A stretch of DNA of 64,000 nt from Acidimicrobiia bacterium (GTDB taxonomy: Bacteria > Actinomycetota > Acidimicrobiia > Acidimicrobiales > Bin134). The position numbers and the translations under genes are program-made. Shown piece by piece: positions 1-8,758 of the stretch (position 1 is its first letter; every line of letters starts with the position of its first letter). The stretch spans positions 56,001 through 120,000 of the forward strand of contig JAJDYU010000053.1 in NCBI GenBank assembly GCA_022825005.1, in the 5' to 3' direction. Under the pieces are notes generated by a model. It was not told the origin of the DNA, ran no database searches, and saw only the letters and a list, made by a program, of their open reading frames with translations.

Positions 1-361
1 TGACCAGTTCGCGGCGGCGCTCTTCTGTCAATGGTGGAAAAGTCAGCCTCACGACGTTGCCGTCGTTGCTGGGGTTGAGGCCGAGATCGGCCTGGATGAT
101 TGCCCTTTCAATGGCGGCGATGGATCCCTTGTCGAACGGGGATATCACCAGAAGCTGCGCTTCCGGGACGCTGAAGCTGGCCAGCTGTTGCAACGGGACC
201 TCGGTTCCGTAGTACTCCACGAGAAACCGCTCGAACAGCGCGGGAGAAGCCCGTCCGGTTCGGACGGACGCGAACTGCTGGCGGGTGTGGTGAACGGCGG
301 AGTCCATGCGCCCGCCGGCTTCGTCCAACACCAAATCAGTCAGCTCATTGCCGGTAGTCAT
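1..361 (-). CDS. frr: Ribosome recycling factor (3' end cut by window edge)
   Basis: Ribosome recycling factor acts with EF-G to split the post-termination ribosome. Reading leftward from an ATG at 361, the frame encodes MTTGNELTDLVLDEAGGRMD, then the family motif VRTGRASPALFERFLVEYYG, and further on PFDKGSIAAIERAI and PPLTEERRRELV, all diagnostic of RRF. About 120 of the usual 185 residues lie inside the window; the rest runs off the left edge. It is the last gene of the rpsB-tsf-pyrH-frr order and starts 84 bp after the pyrH stop. The upstream Shine-Dalgarno is weak. Confidence 0.95.
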   Translation of the reverse strand, partial: MTTGNELTDLVLDEAGGRMDSAVHHTRQQFASVRTGRASPALFERFLVEYYGTEVPLQQLASFSVPEAQLLVISPFDKGSIAAIERAIIQADLGLNPSNDGNVVRLTFPPLTEERRRELV

Positions 362-445
362 TGTCCCGATTTGCTCGGACAGCCTCGGCTAACGCGTCGA
401 GAGGTTCTCCGGGCCAGTCATATTCTTGATGCCTCTGGGCATCCC

Positions 446-1186
446 TCATGACACCAGAGTACCGATCAACTGGCCGTCGAGTATGGCGCTTACGTTTCCC
501 GGCTTCATAAGGTCGAACACAACGATGGGCAATTTGTTGTCCATGCACAAAGAGACCGCGGTGCTGTCCATGGCCCGCAGGCCCTGGGACAGCACGTCTA
601 AGTACTGCACTTCATCGAGTTTTTCGGCATTGGGATCGGTTCGAGGGTCAGCGGTGTATATCCCGTCTGTTCCGCTATGGGTGCCCTTCAAGAGGACGCC
701 AGCCTCGATTTCCACGGCGCGCAGCGCGGCTGCGGTATCGGTGGTGAAGAAAGGATTGCCGGTTCCGGCGGCGAATATGACCACGCGCCCCTTTTCCAAA
801 TGCCGAATCGCCCTGCGCCGTATGTACGGCTCGGCCACCTGGGCCATGCCAATGGCCGTCTGCACCCGAGTGGGCTGATTGAGCCTCTCAAGGGTGTCTT
901 GGAGGGCAAGCGCGTTGATGACGGTGGCCAACATCCCCATGTAGTCGGCTTGGGCCCGGTCCATTCCCGCACCCGCTCCGGTCATCCCCCGCCAGATGTT
1001 GCCGCCGCCCACCACCACGGCCACATCCACATCGAACGCGGCTCTGACCTTTACGATTTCCGTTGCGATCTGAGCAGCGATCTCGCCGTCGATGCCGTAA
1101 CCGGCCTCTCCGGCGAAGGCTTCTCCGGAGAGCTTCAGAACAATCCGGTCCCACCGGCCCGATCGCTTGTCACCGTCGGTGGCCAT
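446..1186 (-). CDS. pyrH: Uridylate kinase (UMP kinase)
   Basis: UMP kinase phosphorylates UMP to UDP with ATP as the committed step to UTP and CTP. The 246-residue product has the amino-acid-kinase fold signatures: KLSGEAF at about residue 18, the glycine loop GGGNIWRG at about 60, and [11 protein letters not shown] near residue 172. Length matches bacterial PyrH. ATG start; it lies 9 bp after the tsf stop and 84 bp before frr, in the standard rpsB-tsf-pyrH-frr order. Its substrate pathway links to pyrG, which is also in this window. Confidence 0.97.
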   Translation of the reverse strand: MATDGDKRSGRWDRIVLKLSGEAFAGEAGYGIDGEIAAQIATEIVKVRAAFDVDVAVVVGGGNIWRGMTGAGAGMDRAQADYMGMLATVINALALQDTLERLNQPTRVQTAIGMAQVAEPYIRRRAIRHLEKGRVVIFAAGTGNPFFTTDTAAALRAVEIEAGVLLKGTHSGTDGIYTADPRTDPNAEKLDEVQYLDVLSQGLRAMDSTAVSLCMDNKLPIVVFDLMKPGNVSAILDGQLIGTLVS

Positions 1187-1195
1187 TGTTCCGCG

Positions 1196-1987
1196 CTATT
1201 TGCCTATGGCTGCCAGCTCGAACCGGACGATCTCGCCCTCCCCCAGGCGGGACTGCACGGTCTCCTTTTCCCCGAACATGCCCTGCTCCAGCAGAACGCG
1301 CTCGGCATACCAGGCTCGCAGCCTCCCGTCCACGATCTTGTCCCAGGCCTGCTCCGGCTTGCCCTCCGCCTTGGTCATCTCCGTGAGGGCAACCCGCTCC
1401 TGTTCGACTTCGTCGGGGTCGACCTCGTCGCGGTGCAGTACCGATGGCTTGGCAAAGGCAACGTGGAGCGCGACCTCATGGGCCAGCTCTTGGCTTACGC
1501 CGCGGGCCTCCACCACGACCGCGCTGGTCCCCCGGCCATCCTGGGTGTGGAGGTAGGTGTCCAGGATGTTCCCCTCAGCGGGCTGAACTCGGACAACCTT
1601 GCCCAACCGGACATTCTCCTTCTTAGCCAGACTGAGATCCTCGATTTCAGCCTTGCGGGACTCCACCGAGTCTTCGCCCTCGGCCAGCACCAACTGGGCC
1701 AGCTCATCAGCCATCGAGGTGAAATCGTCCGCCTTGGCTGAGAAATCGGTCTCGCATCGTAGCTCCACTATGGCGGCTGCCTCGCTGTCTACGGCGAGGG
1801 CCACCGTTCCCTGGTCGCTGGCCCGATCGGCTCGGGCAGCGGCCTTGGCCATGCCCTTCTCGCGCAGCCACTGGGTGGCGGCCTCCATATCGCCCTCGTT
1901 CTCAGTGAGGGCGCGCTTGCAGTCCATCATGCCGGCGCCCGTGGAGTCGCGAAGGGCCTTGACGTTTTGGGCGGTAAACGAACTCAC
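1196..1987 (-). CDS. tsf: Elongation factor Ts
   Basis: EF-Ts exchanges GDP for GTP on EF-Tu. The 263-residue protein begins with the N-terminal UBA-like module ([19 protein letters not shown], about residues 9-27) and has the core motif [12 protein letters not shown] that contacts EF-Tu. The start is GTG and overlaps the rpsB stop as GTGA (1984-1987), so the two genes are probably translationally coupled. pyrH follows after 9 bp. Confidence 0.97.
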   Translation of the reverse strand: MSSFTAQNVKALRDSTGAGMMDCKRALTENEGDMEAATQWLREKGMAKAAARADRASDQGTVALAVDSEAAAIVELRCETDFSAKADDFTSMADELAQLVLAEGEDSVESRKAEIEDLSLAKKENVRLGKVVRVQPAEGNILDTYLHTQDGRGTSAVVVEARGVSQELAHEVALHVAFAKPSVLHRDEVDPDEVEQERVALTEMTKAEGKPEQAWDKIVDGRLRAWYAERVLLEQGMFGEKETVQSRLGEGEIVRFELAAIGK

Positions 1988-2940
1988 GTTTGCTCCTGGG
2001 ATTCGGTCGATTCGGATTCGACAGCTGGCTCGACCGATTCGGCCTCCATCGCAACGGGGGCATCCTCAGACGGCGACTCCACCGCAACGGGAGCATCCTC
2101 AGACGGCGACTCCACCGCAACGGGAGCATCCTCAGACGGCGACTCCACCGTAACGGGGGCATCCTCAGACGGCGACTCCACCGCAGCAGGCGGTGCTTCC
2201 TCTTCGGCCGGAGCCTCCTGCGTCGGCTGGGATTTTGCGGAGGCATTTCCCCGAGCGATGAAGCGGCCCTCAAGCACGGCATCGCTGATGACCCGGCACA
2301 TCAGCTCGCCTGATCGGATTGCATCGTCATTTCCCGGAATCACGAACTGAATCACATCGGGATCGCAATTGGTGTCCACCACGGCTATCACCGGCAGCTT
2401 CAGCTTGTTGGCCTCGGCCACCGCGATGTGCTCCTTTTTCGTGTCGAGCACGAAAACAGCATCGGGTGGTCGGGTCAGGTCGCGAATGCCGTTCAGGTTG
2501 CGCTCCAGCTTGGCCAGTTCCCGGGATATGAGCAAGGCCTCCTTCTTGGGCATCACGTCTAGCTCGCCCGAACTGCGCATCCTCTGGAATTCCTTCATCT
2601 TGCCCATGCGCTTGGAGATCGTTTCGAAGTTGGTCAGAAGACCGCCCAGCCAACGCTCGTTCACATAGGGCATTCCCACTCGTTCGGCGTAGCTCTGCAC
2701 GCTGTCTTGGGCCTGCTTCTTGGTTCCCACAAACAGCACTTGGCCGCCGTTGGCCACCAGATCGCGAACATAGGTGTAGGCCGCCTCAATATGGGCGAGC
2801 GTCTGGGTAAGGTCGATGATGTAAATGCCGTTGCGCTCCCCGAAAATGAACCTCTGCATTTTCGGATTCCAACGGCGGGTCTGGTGTCCGAAGTGGACTC
2901 CAGCATCGAGCAGCTGACGCATCGTCACGACTGGCGCCAT
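1984..2940 (-). CDS. rpsB: 30S ribosomal protein S2 with repetitive acidic C-terminal tail
   Basis: S2 is a late-assembling protein of the small subunit. The start chosen is ATG 2940 ([20 protein letters not shown]), which has a strong GGAGAGGAG site 7 nt upstream; a longer frame from 2967 would add nine unconserved residues. The conserved core runs to about residue 235. After it comes an unusual tail of about 80 residues with four 11-residue repeats based on [11 protein letters not shown], then a Glu/Ser-rich end. Typical S2 is 230-290 residues, so this one (318) is long. The stop overlaps tsf. Confidence 0.96.
   Translation of the reverse strand: MAPVVTMRQLLDAGVHFGHQTRRWNPKMQRFIFGERNGIYIIDLTQTLAHIEAAYTYVRDLVANGGQVLFVGTKKQAQDSVQSYAERVGMPYVNERWLGGLLTNFETISKRMGKMKEFQRMRSSGELDVMPKKEALLISRELAKLERNLNGIRDLTRPPDAVFVLDTKKEHIAVAEANKLKLPVIAVVDTNCDPDVIQFVIPGNDDAIRSGELMCRVISDAVLEGRFIARGNASAKSQPTQEAPAEEEAPPAAVESPSEDAPVTVESPSEDAPVAVESPSEDAPVAVESPSEDAPVAMEAESVEPAVESESTESQEQT
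2051..2182. repeat. Four 33-bp tandem repeats inside rpsB
   Basis: The word catcctcagacggcgactcc recurs at 2061, 2094, 2127 and 2160, an exact 33-bp period. Each unit encodes 11 residues of the disordered acidic S2 tail. Differences between copies are single bases, so the array looks young or homogenised and could vary in copy number between strains. Confidence 0.9.
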
Positions 2941-3053
2941 GGTGTTTCTCCTCTCCCAGCGGTTCATCGAAACCCGGGGTCAGCACCAATTGGCGACCGT
3001 GGGATGCCCCGAGCGGAATTTGTCTGCGGCCGGAAACTGCTTTCAGGCCCGGA

Positions 3054-3623
3054 TCAACGATAGCCGGACGAGTGCCTCGAACCATAAGCAGGAAGCCGAC
3101 TGCGGCCTACAGGCTCGCCGTGGGGAACAAGCCGCACGCTTCCCGCCGAAAGCACCAGGGTGGGATCGAGGTAATGGTCCCCCAAGCGAACGCTGAAGAA
3201 GAACCGCTCTGTCGTGGTGCCCAACAACTGCCCAGGCACCACCGAGTCGCCCTCTTCAACTGCAATCCAGCCCAAGTATCCATATGAGGTGCGGAGCCCA
3301 TCGCGGTGAAGCACGGTCACGAAGCGGTTGCGGGCCACTGGTCCGGCGAACACCACCTCTCCCGCGGCCGAAGCCCACACCGGCTGTCCCAGCCCGGGGT
3401 CGTACTCTAAGCCCCGATTGCCCGGTGCCCCCACGTGCGCCGGTGGTCGAAAGGGGTCGACGACCTCGGCTTCCACGGGAGGCCGGTATATCTCAGGGGA
3501 CTGCGCCGCCGCTCTCATATTGGGCGGCGAGGGGGTCTCTGGCGCCAGCTGAAGAGGGTTCAGCGTCAACCAGGCCGACATCGCGGCGACCGCCAACCAG
3601 CCGACTCGCATTCCCAGCACCAT
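3054..3623 (-). CDS. Degenerate M23/LytM-domain protein, probably non-catalytic
   Basis: The 189-residue protein has an N-terminal hydrophobic segment (about residues 6-20, signal peptide or anchor) and then a LytM/M23 fold: NRGLEYDPGLGQPVWASAAG, VVFAG, VTVLHRDGLRTSYGYLGW, GDSVVPGQLLGT. In active M23 endopeptidases the zinc ligands come from HxxxD and HxH. Here the first His is Asn (NRGLEYD), the YxHL position is YGYL, and the HLHFE strand reads RFFFSVRLG, so every ligand appears lost. Such domains (EnvC, NlpD) act as amidase activators or scaffolds. The neighbourhood next to rpsB matches other actinobacteria. The exact role is unknown. Confidence 0.8.
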   Translation of the reverse strand: MVLGMRVGWLAVAAMSAWLTLNPLQLAPETPSPPNMRAAAQSPEIYRPPVEAEVVDPFRPPAHVGAPGNRGLEYDPGLGQPVWASAAGEVVFAGPVARNRFVTVLHRDGLRTSYGYLGWIAVEEGDSVVPGQLLGTTTERFFFSVRLGDHYLDPTLVLSAGSVRLVPHGEPVGRSRLPAYGSRHSSGYR

Positions 3624-3687
3624 GGCTTGCCCTCGATGGTGTGATGTCGAGGGGAAGCTGGCTCAGCCTACCGGCAATTGGCGGTTG

Positions 3688-4596
3688 TCAGGCTCGAGGA
3701 TGGCTCTTCTCCACCACCCGTCGAAGCCGGTCACGGCTGACATGGGTGTATATCTGCGTGGATCCCAGATCGGCGTGGCCCAGCAGTTCCTGCACTTGCC
3801 TCAGGTCGGCCCCCCCGTCGAGCAAATGGGTGGCGAATGTGTGCCGCAGTGCGTGGGGGTTGGTCTGGGTGCTGGCCCGGCGATTGACCAGACGCCGCAC
3901 AGCCTGGGTGTTCAGCGGTCGCCCGTACAGATTCACGAATACGACATCAGCGGCTGCGGACGGATCAGCCATCTCCGGCCGACCGTGGTCAAACCACTCC
4001 TCCAGGGCGCTGACCGCCGGCTCGCTCAGCGGCACCACCCGCTGCTTGGAGCCCTTTCCGTGCACGATCAGGCGTCGGCGCGGCAAGTCGATGTCGCCAA
4101 TTCGCATGGCGCACACCTCGCTGACCCGCAGGCCACTGCCGTAGAGCAACTCAAGCACCGCGAGGTCCCGTGTCTGTCGAGCGCGGCTGTCGTTGGCCAC
4201 CGCGGCACGCGGCTTGTCCAGCAGAGTTCCCAACTCCTCGGTGCGCAGCACTCGGGGTAGACGCCGCTCTCGCGTCGGAGTCATCGCCCCGACAGTGGGA
4301 TCAGCGGCCACCCGGCCGGTGCGCTCCGCCCAGCCGAAATATCGCCGTAGAGAGGTGGCCTTTCGGGCCACTGTCTTGCGGGCATAGCCCTCGGTGCTCA
4401 AGTGGGCCAGATACCTGCGAACCATGCGCAAATCGACCTCTTCGGGACCAAGATCCCGGGATTCAACCGCACCGGTTCCCCCCCGGCTGTTGGACAGCCA
4501 TTCGGCGAACGCGGCAACTTCACGGCAATACATCGCCGCAGTGTCGTCGCTGACCGAAGCGGTCGACGCGGCGAACGCGTCCAAATCCCACCCCAT
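3688..4596 (-). CDS. xerC: Tyrosine recombinase XerC-like
   Basis: Site-specific recombinase that resolves chromosome dimers with a partner enzyme. At 302 residues it has the usual two domains: a SAM-like DNA-binding N-terminus (about 5-95) and the catalytic domain with Arg in YGSGLRVSEVCAMR, the ALRHTFATHLLDGGADLRQV box (HxxR), and the nucleophile Tyr in STQIYTHVSRDRL. Start chosen at ATG 4596; the longer frame begins with TTG 4599. The gene lies between dprA and the M23-like gene, the usual actinobacterial place for xerC. A second recombinase (xerD) lies at 47027-47959. Confidence 0.92.
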   Translation of the reverse strand: MGWDLDAFAASTASVSDDTAAMYCREVAAFAEWLSNSRGGTGAVESRDLGPEEVDLRMVRRYLAHLSTEGYARKTVARKATSLRRYFGWAERTGRVAADPTVGAMTPTRERRLPRVLRTEELGTLLDKPRAAVANDSRARQTRDLAVLELLYGSGLRVSEVCAMRIGDIDLPRRRLIVHGKGSKQRVVPLSEPAVSALEEWFDHGRPEMADPSAAADVVFVNLYGRPLNTQAVRRLVNRRASTQTNPHALRHTFATHLLDGGADLRQVQELLGHADLGSTQIYTHVSRDRLRRVVEKSHPRA

Positions 4597-4627
4597 CAAT
4601 CCTCAAGACTACGGGTTGCAGGCCCAC

Positions 4628-5779
4628 TCACCGGGGAATGCCCACCCGCTCAATCCAGCGGCCCGATACCGCGACCCAGCCGGCAACCCGCAGTTCCTCC
4701 ACCGCGCCAGCCACCTCTGACATGGTCAAACCGGTACCTCTCATGATCTGCTCGGCGTCGGCTGGTTGCCAGCCCAGCGCCTCCAGCACTCGCTGACCGG
4801 CATCGCCGGGATCGGGACGGGTGTCCAACGGGGCCGTTTCGGCTCCGGACAGTCCCAAGACCAAGAGCACATCATCCGCGTCACGACAGGGGGCGCAGCC
4901 ATCGGCCAGCAATTCAATGCAACCATCGGATGCCGAGCTGCGGACCGGTCCTGGGACCGCCATCACGCTCCGATCCCGGGCCGCAGCCTCGGCCACCGTG
5001 TGCATGGCCCCGCCTGAGGAATGGGACTCCACCACGACCACCACGTCGGCCAGGGCCGCGATGATCCGATTTCGAGCGGGAAACCGCCATCGTTCGGGAG
5101 GGGCTCCCAATGGGGCTTCCCCCAAGAGAACTCCCTGTTCGGCCACCGCTCGCCACAAAGGTCGATTGCGCTCGGGATAGACCCGGTCCATGCCGTTGCC
5201 CACCACCGCTATCGGCGGGGCAACTCGCGCTTGCAGTGCACCGGCATGAGCTGCGGCATCAATCCCCAGAGCCAGTCCGGAGACGACTCCCACACCTGCC
5301 GATGCCAAGTCCCGGCCCAGCTCGAACGCAACGTCGCTGCCGTAGCGAGTGCATCGCCGGGTACCGACTATGGCCACCCGGGGTCCGCCGATCACTTGGG
5401 GGTCTCCCTTGTGAAACACGACTGCGGGCGGGTCTACGTCACTTGACAGGGCAGACGGGTATCCGGGAGTGCCTAGGGCGGCCACCCCCACCCCGTGCTC
5501 ACGGTGCCGTGCCCACAAGTCGGCCACATTGAGCCCCACGGCGGCGCGCTGCCACTGCGCATAGAGGTCCTGCTTGCCAGCCACTTGCGCCAACTCTTCG
5601 GAATGCGGCTTTTGCAGTCGGGCCCACACCGCCGGCGGACTCCCAACCTCCAACAGCGCTCGCAGTCGAGCCGGACCCACTGCGGGCAGAGAAGCCAGCG
5701 CCACAAGCCACGCCTCTACAGGCAGCTCTTCCCTCCGGCTGCCTTGGGGTCCGTCCAAGGAGATCTCATCGGCGGACAT
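4628..5779 (-). CDS. dprA: DNA-processing protein DprA (Smf)
   Basis: DprA binds incoming single-stranded DNA in natural transformation and loads RecA; it is also conserved in non-competent bacteria. The 383-residue protein has an N-terminal helix-hairpin-helix-like part, the Rossmann-type SMF domain (IVGTRRCTRYGSD, VSGLALGIDAAAHAGAL, GNGMDRVYPERNR, FPARNRIIAALADVVVVVE), and a C-terminal winged helix. Start placed at ATG 5779; this overlaps the end of comM by 14 nt, so the pair is probably coupled. A TTG at 5806 would add nine residues. Confidence 0.95.
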   Translation of the reverse strand: MSADEISLDGPQGSRREELPVEAWLVALASLPAVGPARLRALLEVGSPPAVWARLQKPHSEELAQVAGKQDLYAQWQRAAVGLNVADLWARHREHGVGVAALGTPGYPSALSSDVDPPAVVFHKGDPQVIGGPRVAIVGTRRCTRYGSDVAFELGRDLASAGVGVVSGLALGIDAAAHAGALQARVAPPIAVVGNGMDRVYPERNRPLWRAVAEQGVLLGEAPLGAPPERWRFPARNRIIAALADVVVVVESHSSGGAMHTVAEAAARDRSVMAVPGPVRSSASDGCIELLADGCAPCRDADDVLLVLGLSGAETAPLDTRPDPGDAGQRVLEALGWQPADAEQIMRGTGLTMSEVAGAVEELRVAGWVAVSGRWIERVGIPR

Positions 5780-7301
5780 TGGCGCAGCTCCAGGGATCGT
5801 GGACAACGGTTACCGGCTCGGTCCGCATGAACAGCGCTTGAGCGACGATGCCGCCAGTAAGCGGCGGTCCCTCACCCGCCAAGTCGCCCAGGGTGAGGGC
5901 GACCCTTCGCACTCGCTGGAATCCTCGGGCGGTGAGACGGCCCTCGGCGATGGCGTGGCTGAACATGTTCTTGGCATCTGGGTCCAATGGTGCAAATTGG
6001 TCCAAGGAGTCGTCGGGCAGCTCGCTGTTGGAAACCACCCCGCGGTTGCGGGCCACGGCTCGTGCCTGGTTCACCCTGTCCCTGACCTGCGCGGAGGATT
6101 CTCCCGGCGGAGCATCGAAGAGGTCGCTTACCTCCGGTCGGCCGACATGAATCCTCAAATCGAAACGGTCCAGGAGAGGTCCGCTCAGCCGACGGGCGTA
6201 GCGCAGTCGGGCCACGGGGGTACACCGGCACATGCCAGGTTGTCCAAGCTCTCCGCACGGACACGGGTTCATCGCCCCCACCAAGAGGAAGCGAGCGGGA
6301 AACGTGGCCATGGCTGCGGCCCGGTTGACTCGTATTGACCCTTCTTCAAGTGGTTGGCGCAGCGCATCTAGGGCTTGGGGTCCGAACTCCCCCATCTCGT
6401 CCAAGAAAAGCACGCCGCCATGGGCACAGCTGATCGCCCCCGGTCGCAGGGCCTGGCTGCCACCGCCCACCAAAGCCATCATGGAGGCGGAGTGGTGAGG
6501 CGCCTGCCACGGCGCCCGGCGGATCAACCCTGCGGACGGCAAGTCCAGGCCAGCGGCGGAGTGCACCATGGTGGCCTCAATGGCAGTGTTTTCATCCAAC
6601 GGAGGAAGTAAGCCGGGAAGTCGGCGGGCCAGCATGGTCTTGCCTGCGCCGGGAGGTCCGATCAACAGCAGGTGATGCCCGCCGGCTGCGGCCACCTCCA
6701 AACCCAATCGGGCCATAGGCTGTCCCTTCACATCAGCCAAGTCTGCGGTGTCTTCCCGTGGGTCACCCGACCCCAGCGAAGGCGGGTCGGGCCAGATGTC
6801 CTCGCCCCTGAGCGCGGAGACAAGCTCTCCCAGGGTGGCTGGCGCTCGAACCACTGGTCCGCTGGCCAGTGCAGCCTCCGCGGCGCTCTCCGGCGCTACG
6901 ACAATGGCGTCGGTCTCCAGACAACGCACCTGGGGCAAGATTCCGGGAACCGATCGGAGCCGACCATCAAGCCCCAGTTCAGCCAGGAAGGCCATGTTCT
7001 CCAGGGTCTCCGAGGGCAGTTGCTCATCGGCGACCAGGACTCCCATGGCTATGGCCAGATCGAGACCAGGGCCTTCTTTGCGAATTCCCGAGGGGGCCAG
7101 ATTGACGGTGATACGACCCGGGGGCCAATCGACGCCGCTGGAGAGCAATGCGGCGCGAACTCGGTCACGGGCCTCCCGGCAAGCGGCATCGGGCAGGCCC
7201 ACCACGGTGAAGGTGGGCAAGCCTGACGACACATGGACCTCCACGGAAACGGGGTACCCGGTGATGCCAGCGAGGACAGAGGCGGGAATGGTTGCAAGCA
7301 C
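5766..7301 (-). CDS. comM: YifB/ComM-family AAA+ ATPase (Mg-chelatase-like)
   Basis: ComM is a hexameric helicase that promotes branch migration during integration of transformed DNA. The 511-residue protein has the N-terminal Lon-like/ChlI domain (GLPTFTVVGLPDAACREARD), Walker A GPPGAGKTMLARRLPGLLPP, Walker B GGVLFLDEMGEF, and the cysteine-rich insert NPCPCGELG..MCRC typical of YifB, then the C-terminal chelatase domain. GTG start with GAAGG 8 nt upstream. It precedes and overlaps dprA, a common pairing. Confidence 0.95.
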   Translation of the reverse strand: MLATIPASVLAGITGYPVSVEVHVSSGLPTFTVVGLPDAACREARDRVRAALLSSGVDWPPGRITVNLAPSGIRKEGPGLDLAIAMGVLVADEQLPSETLENMAFLAELGLDGRLRSVPGILPQVRCLETDAIVVAPESAAEAALASGPVVRAPATLGELVSALRGEDIWPDPPSLGSGDPREDTADLADVKGQPMARLGLEVAAAGGHHLLLIGPPGAGKTMLARRLPGLLPPLDENTAIEATMVHSAAGLDLPSAGLIRRAPWQAPHHSASMMALVGGGSQALRPGAISCAHGGVLFLDEMGEFGPQALDALRQPLEEGSIRVNRAAAMATFPARFLLVGAMNPCPCGELGQPGMCRCTPVARLRYARRLSGPLLDRFDLRIHVGRPEVSDLFDAPPGESSAQVRDRVNQARAVARNRGVVSNSELPDDSLDQFAPLDPDAKNMFSHAIAEGRLTARGFQRVRRVALTLGDLAGEGPPLTGGIVAQALFMRTEPVTVVHDPWSCANVRR

Positions 7302-7436
7302 GGTGGGTGCCTTCTCGAGGATGATTCCTCGTGCCTGGAGAGAGACCCGTTTCGCTGGTCACAAGCGTTTCCCCGACCATAGCCACGGCTAGTGACAATT
7401 GCACCGGATCTCGGCGTCGAGAGGGAGGCCTTCCCC

Positions 7437-7814
7437 TCAGAGCACTTCGCTTATGTAGCGGAGCACAGCGTCGATTTCGCCCGCGGTCAAAAGGCCGCCG
7501 AAGCCCGGCATGCGATCCCGGCCATCAGATACCACCGCGGCGGCTTCGCTGAGGTCGGGGTAGGCCTGCACCAGTCGACCCCGGTTCAGGCCAGGACCGT
7601 TGCGGGTTCCGCTGCCATCAGCGCCGTGGCAAGACGAGCACCGGTCGACGAACACTCCTCGTCCCGCCACCAGCACGGGATCGGGAGTCCCATCGGGACC
7701 GGCCTCCACCTCTGGCGAGGTGGCCGACCCGCAGCTGGCAGCCACCGCGGAGGACAAAGCCAGAACCACCGCCCAAACAACAACGGCTTTCCTTGCAACC
7801 ACCAGTGGGAACAT
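7437..7814 (-). CDS. Small c-type cytochrome, probable lipoprotein
   Basis: The 125-residue product has a hydrophobic N-terminal signal segment ending in AVAASCG, a borderline lipobox, and one haem-binding motif CSSCHG (the covalent CxxCH site) followed by GPGLNRGRL and an axial-Met candidate in DRMPGFGGLLTAGEIDAVLRYI. This is the class I mono-haem cytochrome c pattern, so an exported electron carrier is likely. Start taken at ATG 7814 because it gives a compact signal peptide; a GTG at 7841 is possible. It interrupts the usual yraN-comM adjacency. No oxidase gene is nearby to name its partner. Confidence 0.85.
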   Translation of the reverse strand: MFPLVVARKAVVVWAVVLALSSAVAASCGSATSPEVEAGPDGTPDPVLVAGRGVFVDRCSSCHGADGSGTRNGPGLNRGRLVQAYPDLSEAAAVVSDGRDRMPGFGGLLTAGEIDAVLRYISEVL

Positions 7815-7933
7815 ACTGGGATATCGGCTTTGATCCCACACGAAAGCAGCGACGCACCCGGTTCGACTACTGGTATGTGGCCGCGGGTGTGCTGGTTTGC
7901 ATTGGGCTGATTCTGTGGGCCCTGCTGGGCTAG
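7805..7933 (+). CDS. Small single-helix membrane protein, 42 residues
   Basis: On the plus strand a short frame from GTG 7805 (or TTG 7793) ends at TAG 7931-7933. Its C-terminal half reads FDYWYVAAGVLVCIGLILWA, preceded by a basic stretch (TRKQRRTR): a classic positive-inside single membrane helix. It fits almost exactly into the gap between the divergent cytochrome start (7814) and the end of yraN (7930), where the minus strand has no gene. No clear Shine-Dalgarno is visible. Function unknown; unlike chance frames it has a coherent topology. Confidence 0.5.
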   Translation: MGTYWDIGFDPTRKQRRTRFDYWYVAAGVLVCIGLILWALLG

Positions 7934-8274
7934 AACGCGGCTTCGATAACCCTTAGCTCGCGTCCCATCACCTCAGCGACATCAAAGCGGAGCTGCACTG
8001 GTTTTGAGCGCTCCTGCTCGGCCAACCACTGGGCGGCCAGTCGGCGTATCCGCCGCTGTTTCTGCCATCCGACCGCCTCGGCCGGCGTCCCGAAGGCCAG
8101 CGACGTCCGGGTCTTCACCTCACACACGGCAACCACCGGCCCCCGTTGCGCGATCACATCCAATTCGCCGTTGCTGCACCGCCAGTTGCGGTCGAGAACC
8201 CGAAATCCCTGACGGCGATACCACCGCACCACCCGGTCTTCTCCCCAACGGCCTAACGCCTGGTTGTATGCCAT
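7930..8274 (-). CDS. yraN: YraN/UPF0102 family nuclease-fold protein
   Basis: The 114-residue protein has the PD-(D/E)XK-like core of UPF0102: LGRWGEDRVVRWYRRQGF at the N-terminus, then NGELDVIAQRG and CEVKTRT, which carry the Asp, Glu and Lys of a restriction-endonuclease-type site. Cellular role is uncertain in all bacteria. It sits downstream of rplS in the normal order. Its ATG is 3 nt from a strong hairpin (8278-8297) that covers the G-rich ribosome-binding region. Confidence 0.92.
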   Translation of the reverse strand: MAYNQALGRWGEDRVVRWYRRQGFRVLDRNWRCSNGELDVIAQRGPVVAVCEVKTRTSLAFGTPAEAVGWQKQRRIRRLAAQWLAEQERSKPVQLRFDVAEVMGRELRVIEAAF

Positions 8275-8277
8275 GCC

Positions 8278-8297
8278 CCCACCGTAAACACGGTGGG
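8278..8297 (-). promoter_or_regulatory. 8-bp perfect hairpin just upstream of yraN
   Basis: CCCACCGT and ACGGTGGG pair perfectly around a 4-base loop. Read on the minus strand, the 3' arm and the following GGC abut the yraN ATG, so the purine-rich ribosome site is inside the stem. It may end the rplS transcript (no T-run follows) or limit yraN translation. Confidence 0.45.
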
Positions 8298-8340
8298 TGA
8301 CACTTTGGCCAAGGGCTTGGCTAGTGGTCCAGACGGACCA

Positions 8341-8685
8341 CTAAAAGCGCTTCTCCTTGACCCGGGCGGCCCGGCCAATCCGGTCTCGGAGGTAGTAGAG
8401 CTTGGCCCGTCGCACATCGCCGCGGGCACCTACCTCGACCTTGGCGACGATAGGCGAATGGACCGGAAAGGTACGCTCGACTCCCACACCGAAGCTTACC
8501 TTTCGAACGGTGAATGTCTCCCGAATGCCGCTGCCCTGTCGGCGGATGACCACTCCCTCGAAAATCTGGACCCGCTCGCGGCTGCCCTCCACCACGCGGA
8601 CGTGGACCTTGACCGCGTCGCCGGGACTGAATTCGGGGATGTCGGAGCGTCTGGTATCGCGATCTACGATGTCGGTGGGATTCAT
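8341..8685 (-). CDS. rplS: 50S ribosomal protein L19
   Basis: L19 sits at the interface between subunits. The 114-residue sequence is typical: [20 protein letters not shown], then REVQIF-type [20 protein letters not shown] and SPIVAKVEV, ending in [23 protein letters not shown] start. It has its own likely promoter in the 73-bp gap after trmD and is followed by yraN. Confidence 0.97.
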   Translation of the reverse strand: MNPTDIVDRDTRRSDIPEFSPGDAVKVHVRVVEGSRERVQIFEGVVIRRQGSGIRETFTVRKVSFGVGVERTFPVHSPIVAKVEVGARGDVRRAKLYYLRDRIGRAARVKEKRF

Positions 8686-8742
8686 AACACGCCTCTTGTG
8701 AGTACTTCAGCGCCCAACTCAGGCATCGTGGCGCAGCCAGAA

Positions 8743-8748
8743 ATTATA
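8743..8748 (-). promoter_or_regulatory. Consensus -10 box upstream of rplS
   Basis: Minus-strand TATAAT lies in the trmD-rplS gap, 57 nt before the L19 start. No good -35 is visible (TTCGGC at a long spacing). It suggests rplS-yraN can be transcribed separately from trmD, with a leader of about 50 nt. Confidence 0.5.
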
Positions 8749-8758
8749 CCTGGCCTGA

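Noticed and set aside
3688..4596. Mobile element or integron integrase interpretation of the two tyrosine recombinases
   Set aside because: Both are in conserved housekeeping contexts (next to dprA, next to pyrG) without attachment sites or cargo; XerC/XerD fits better.
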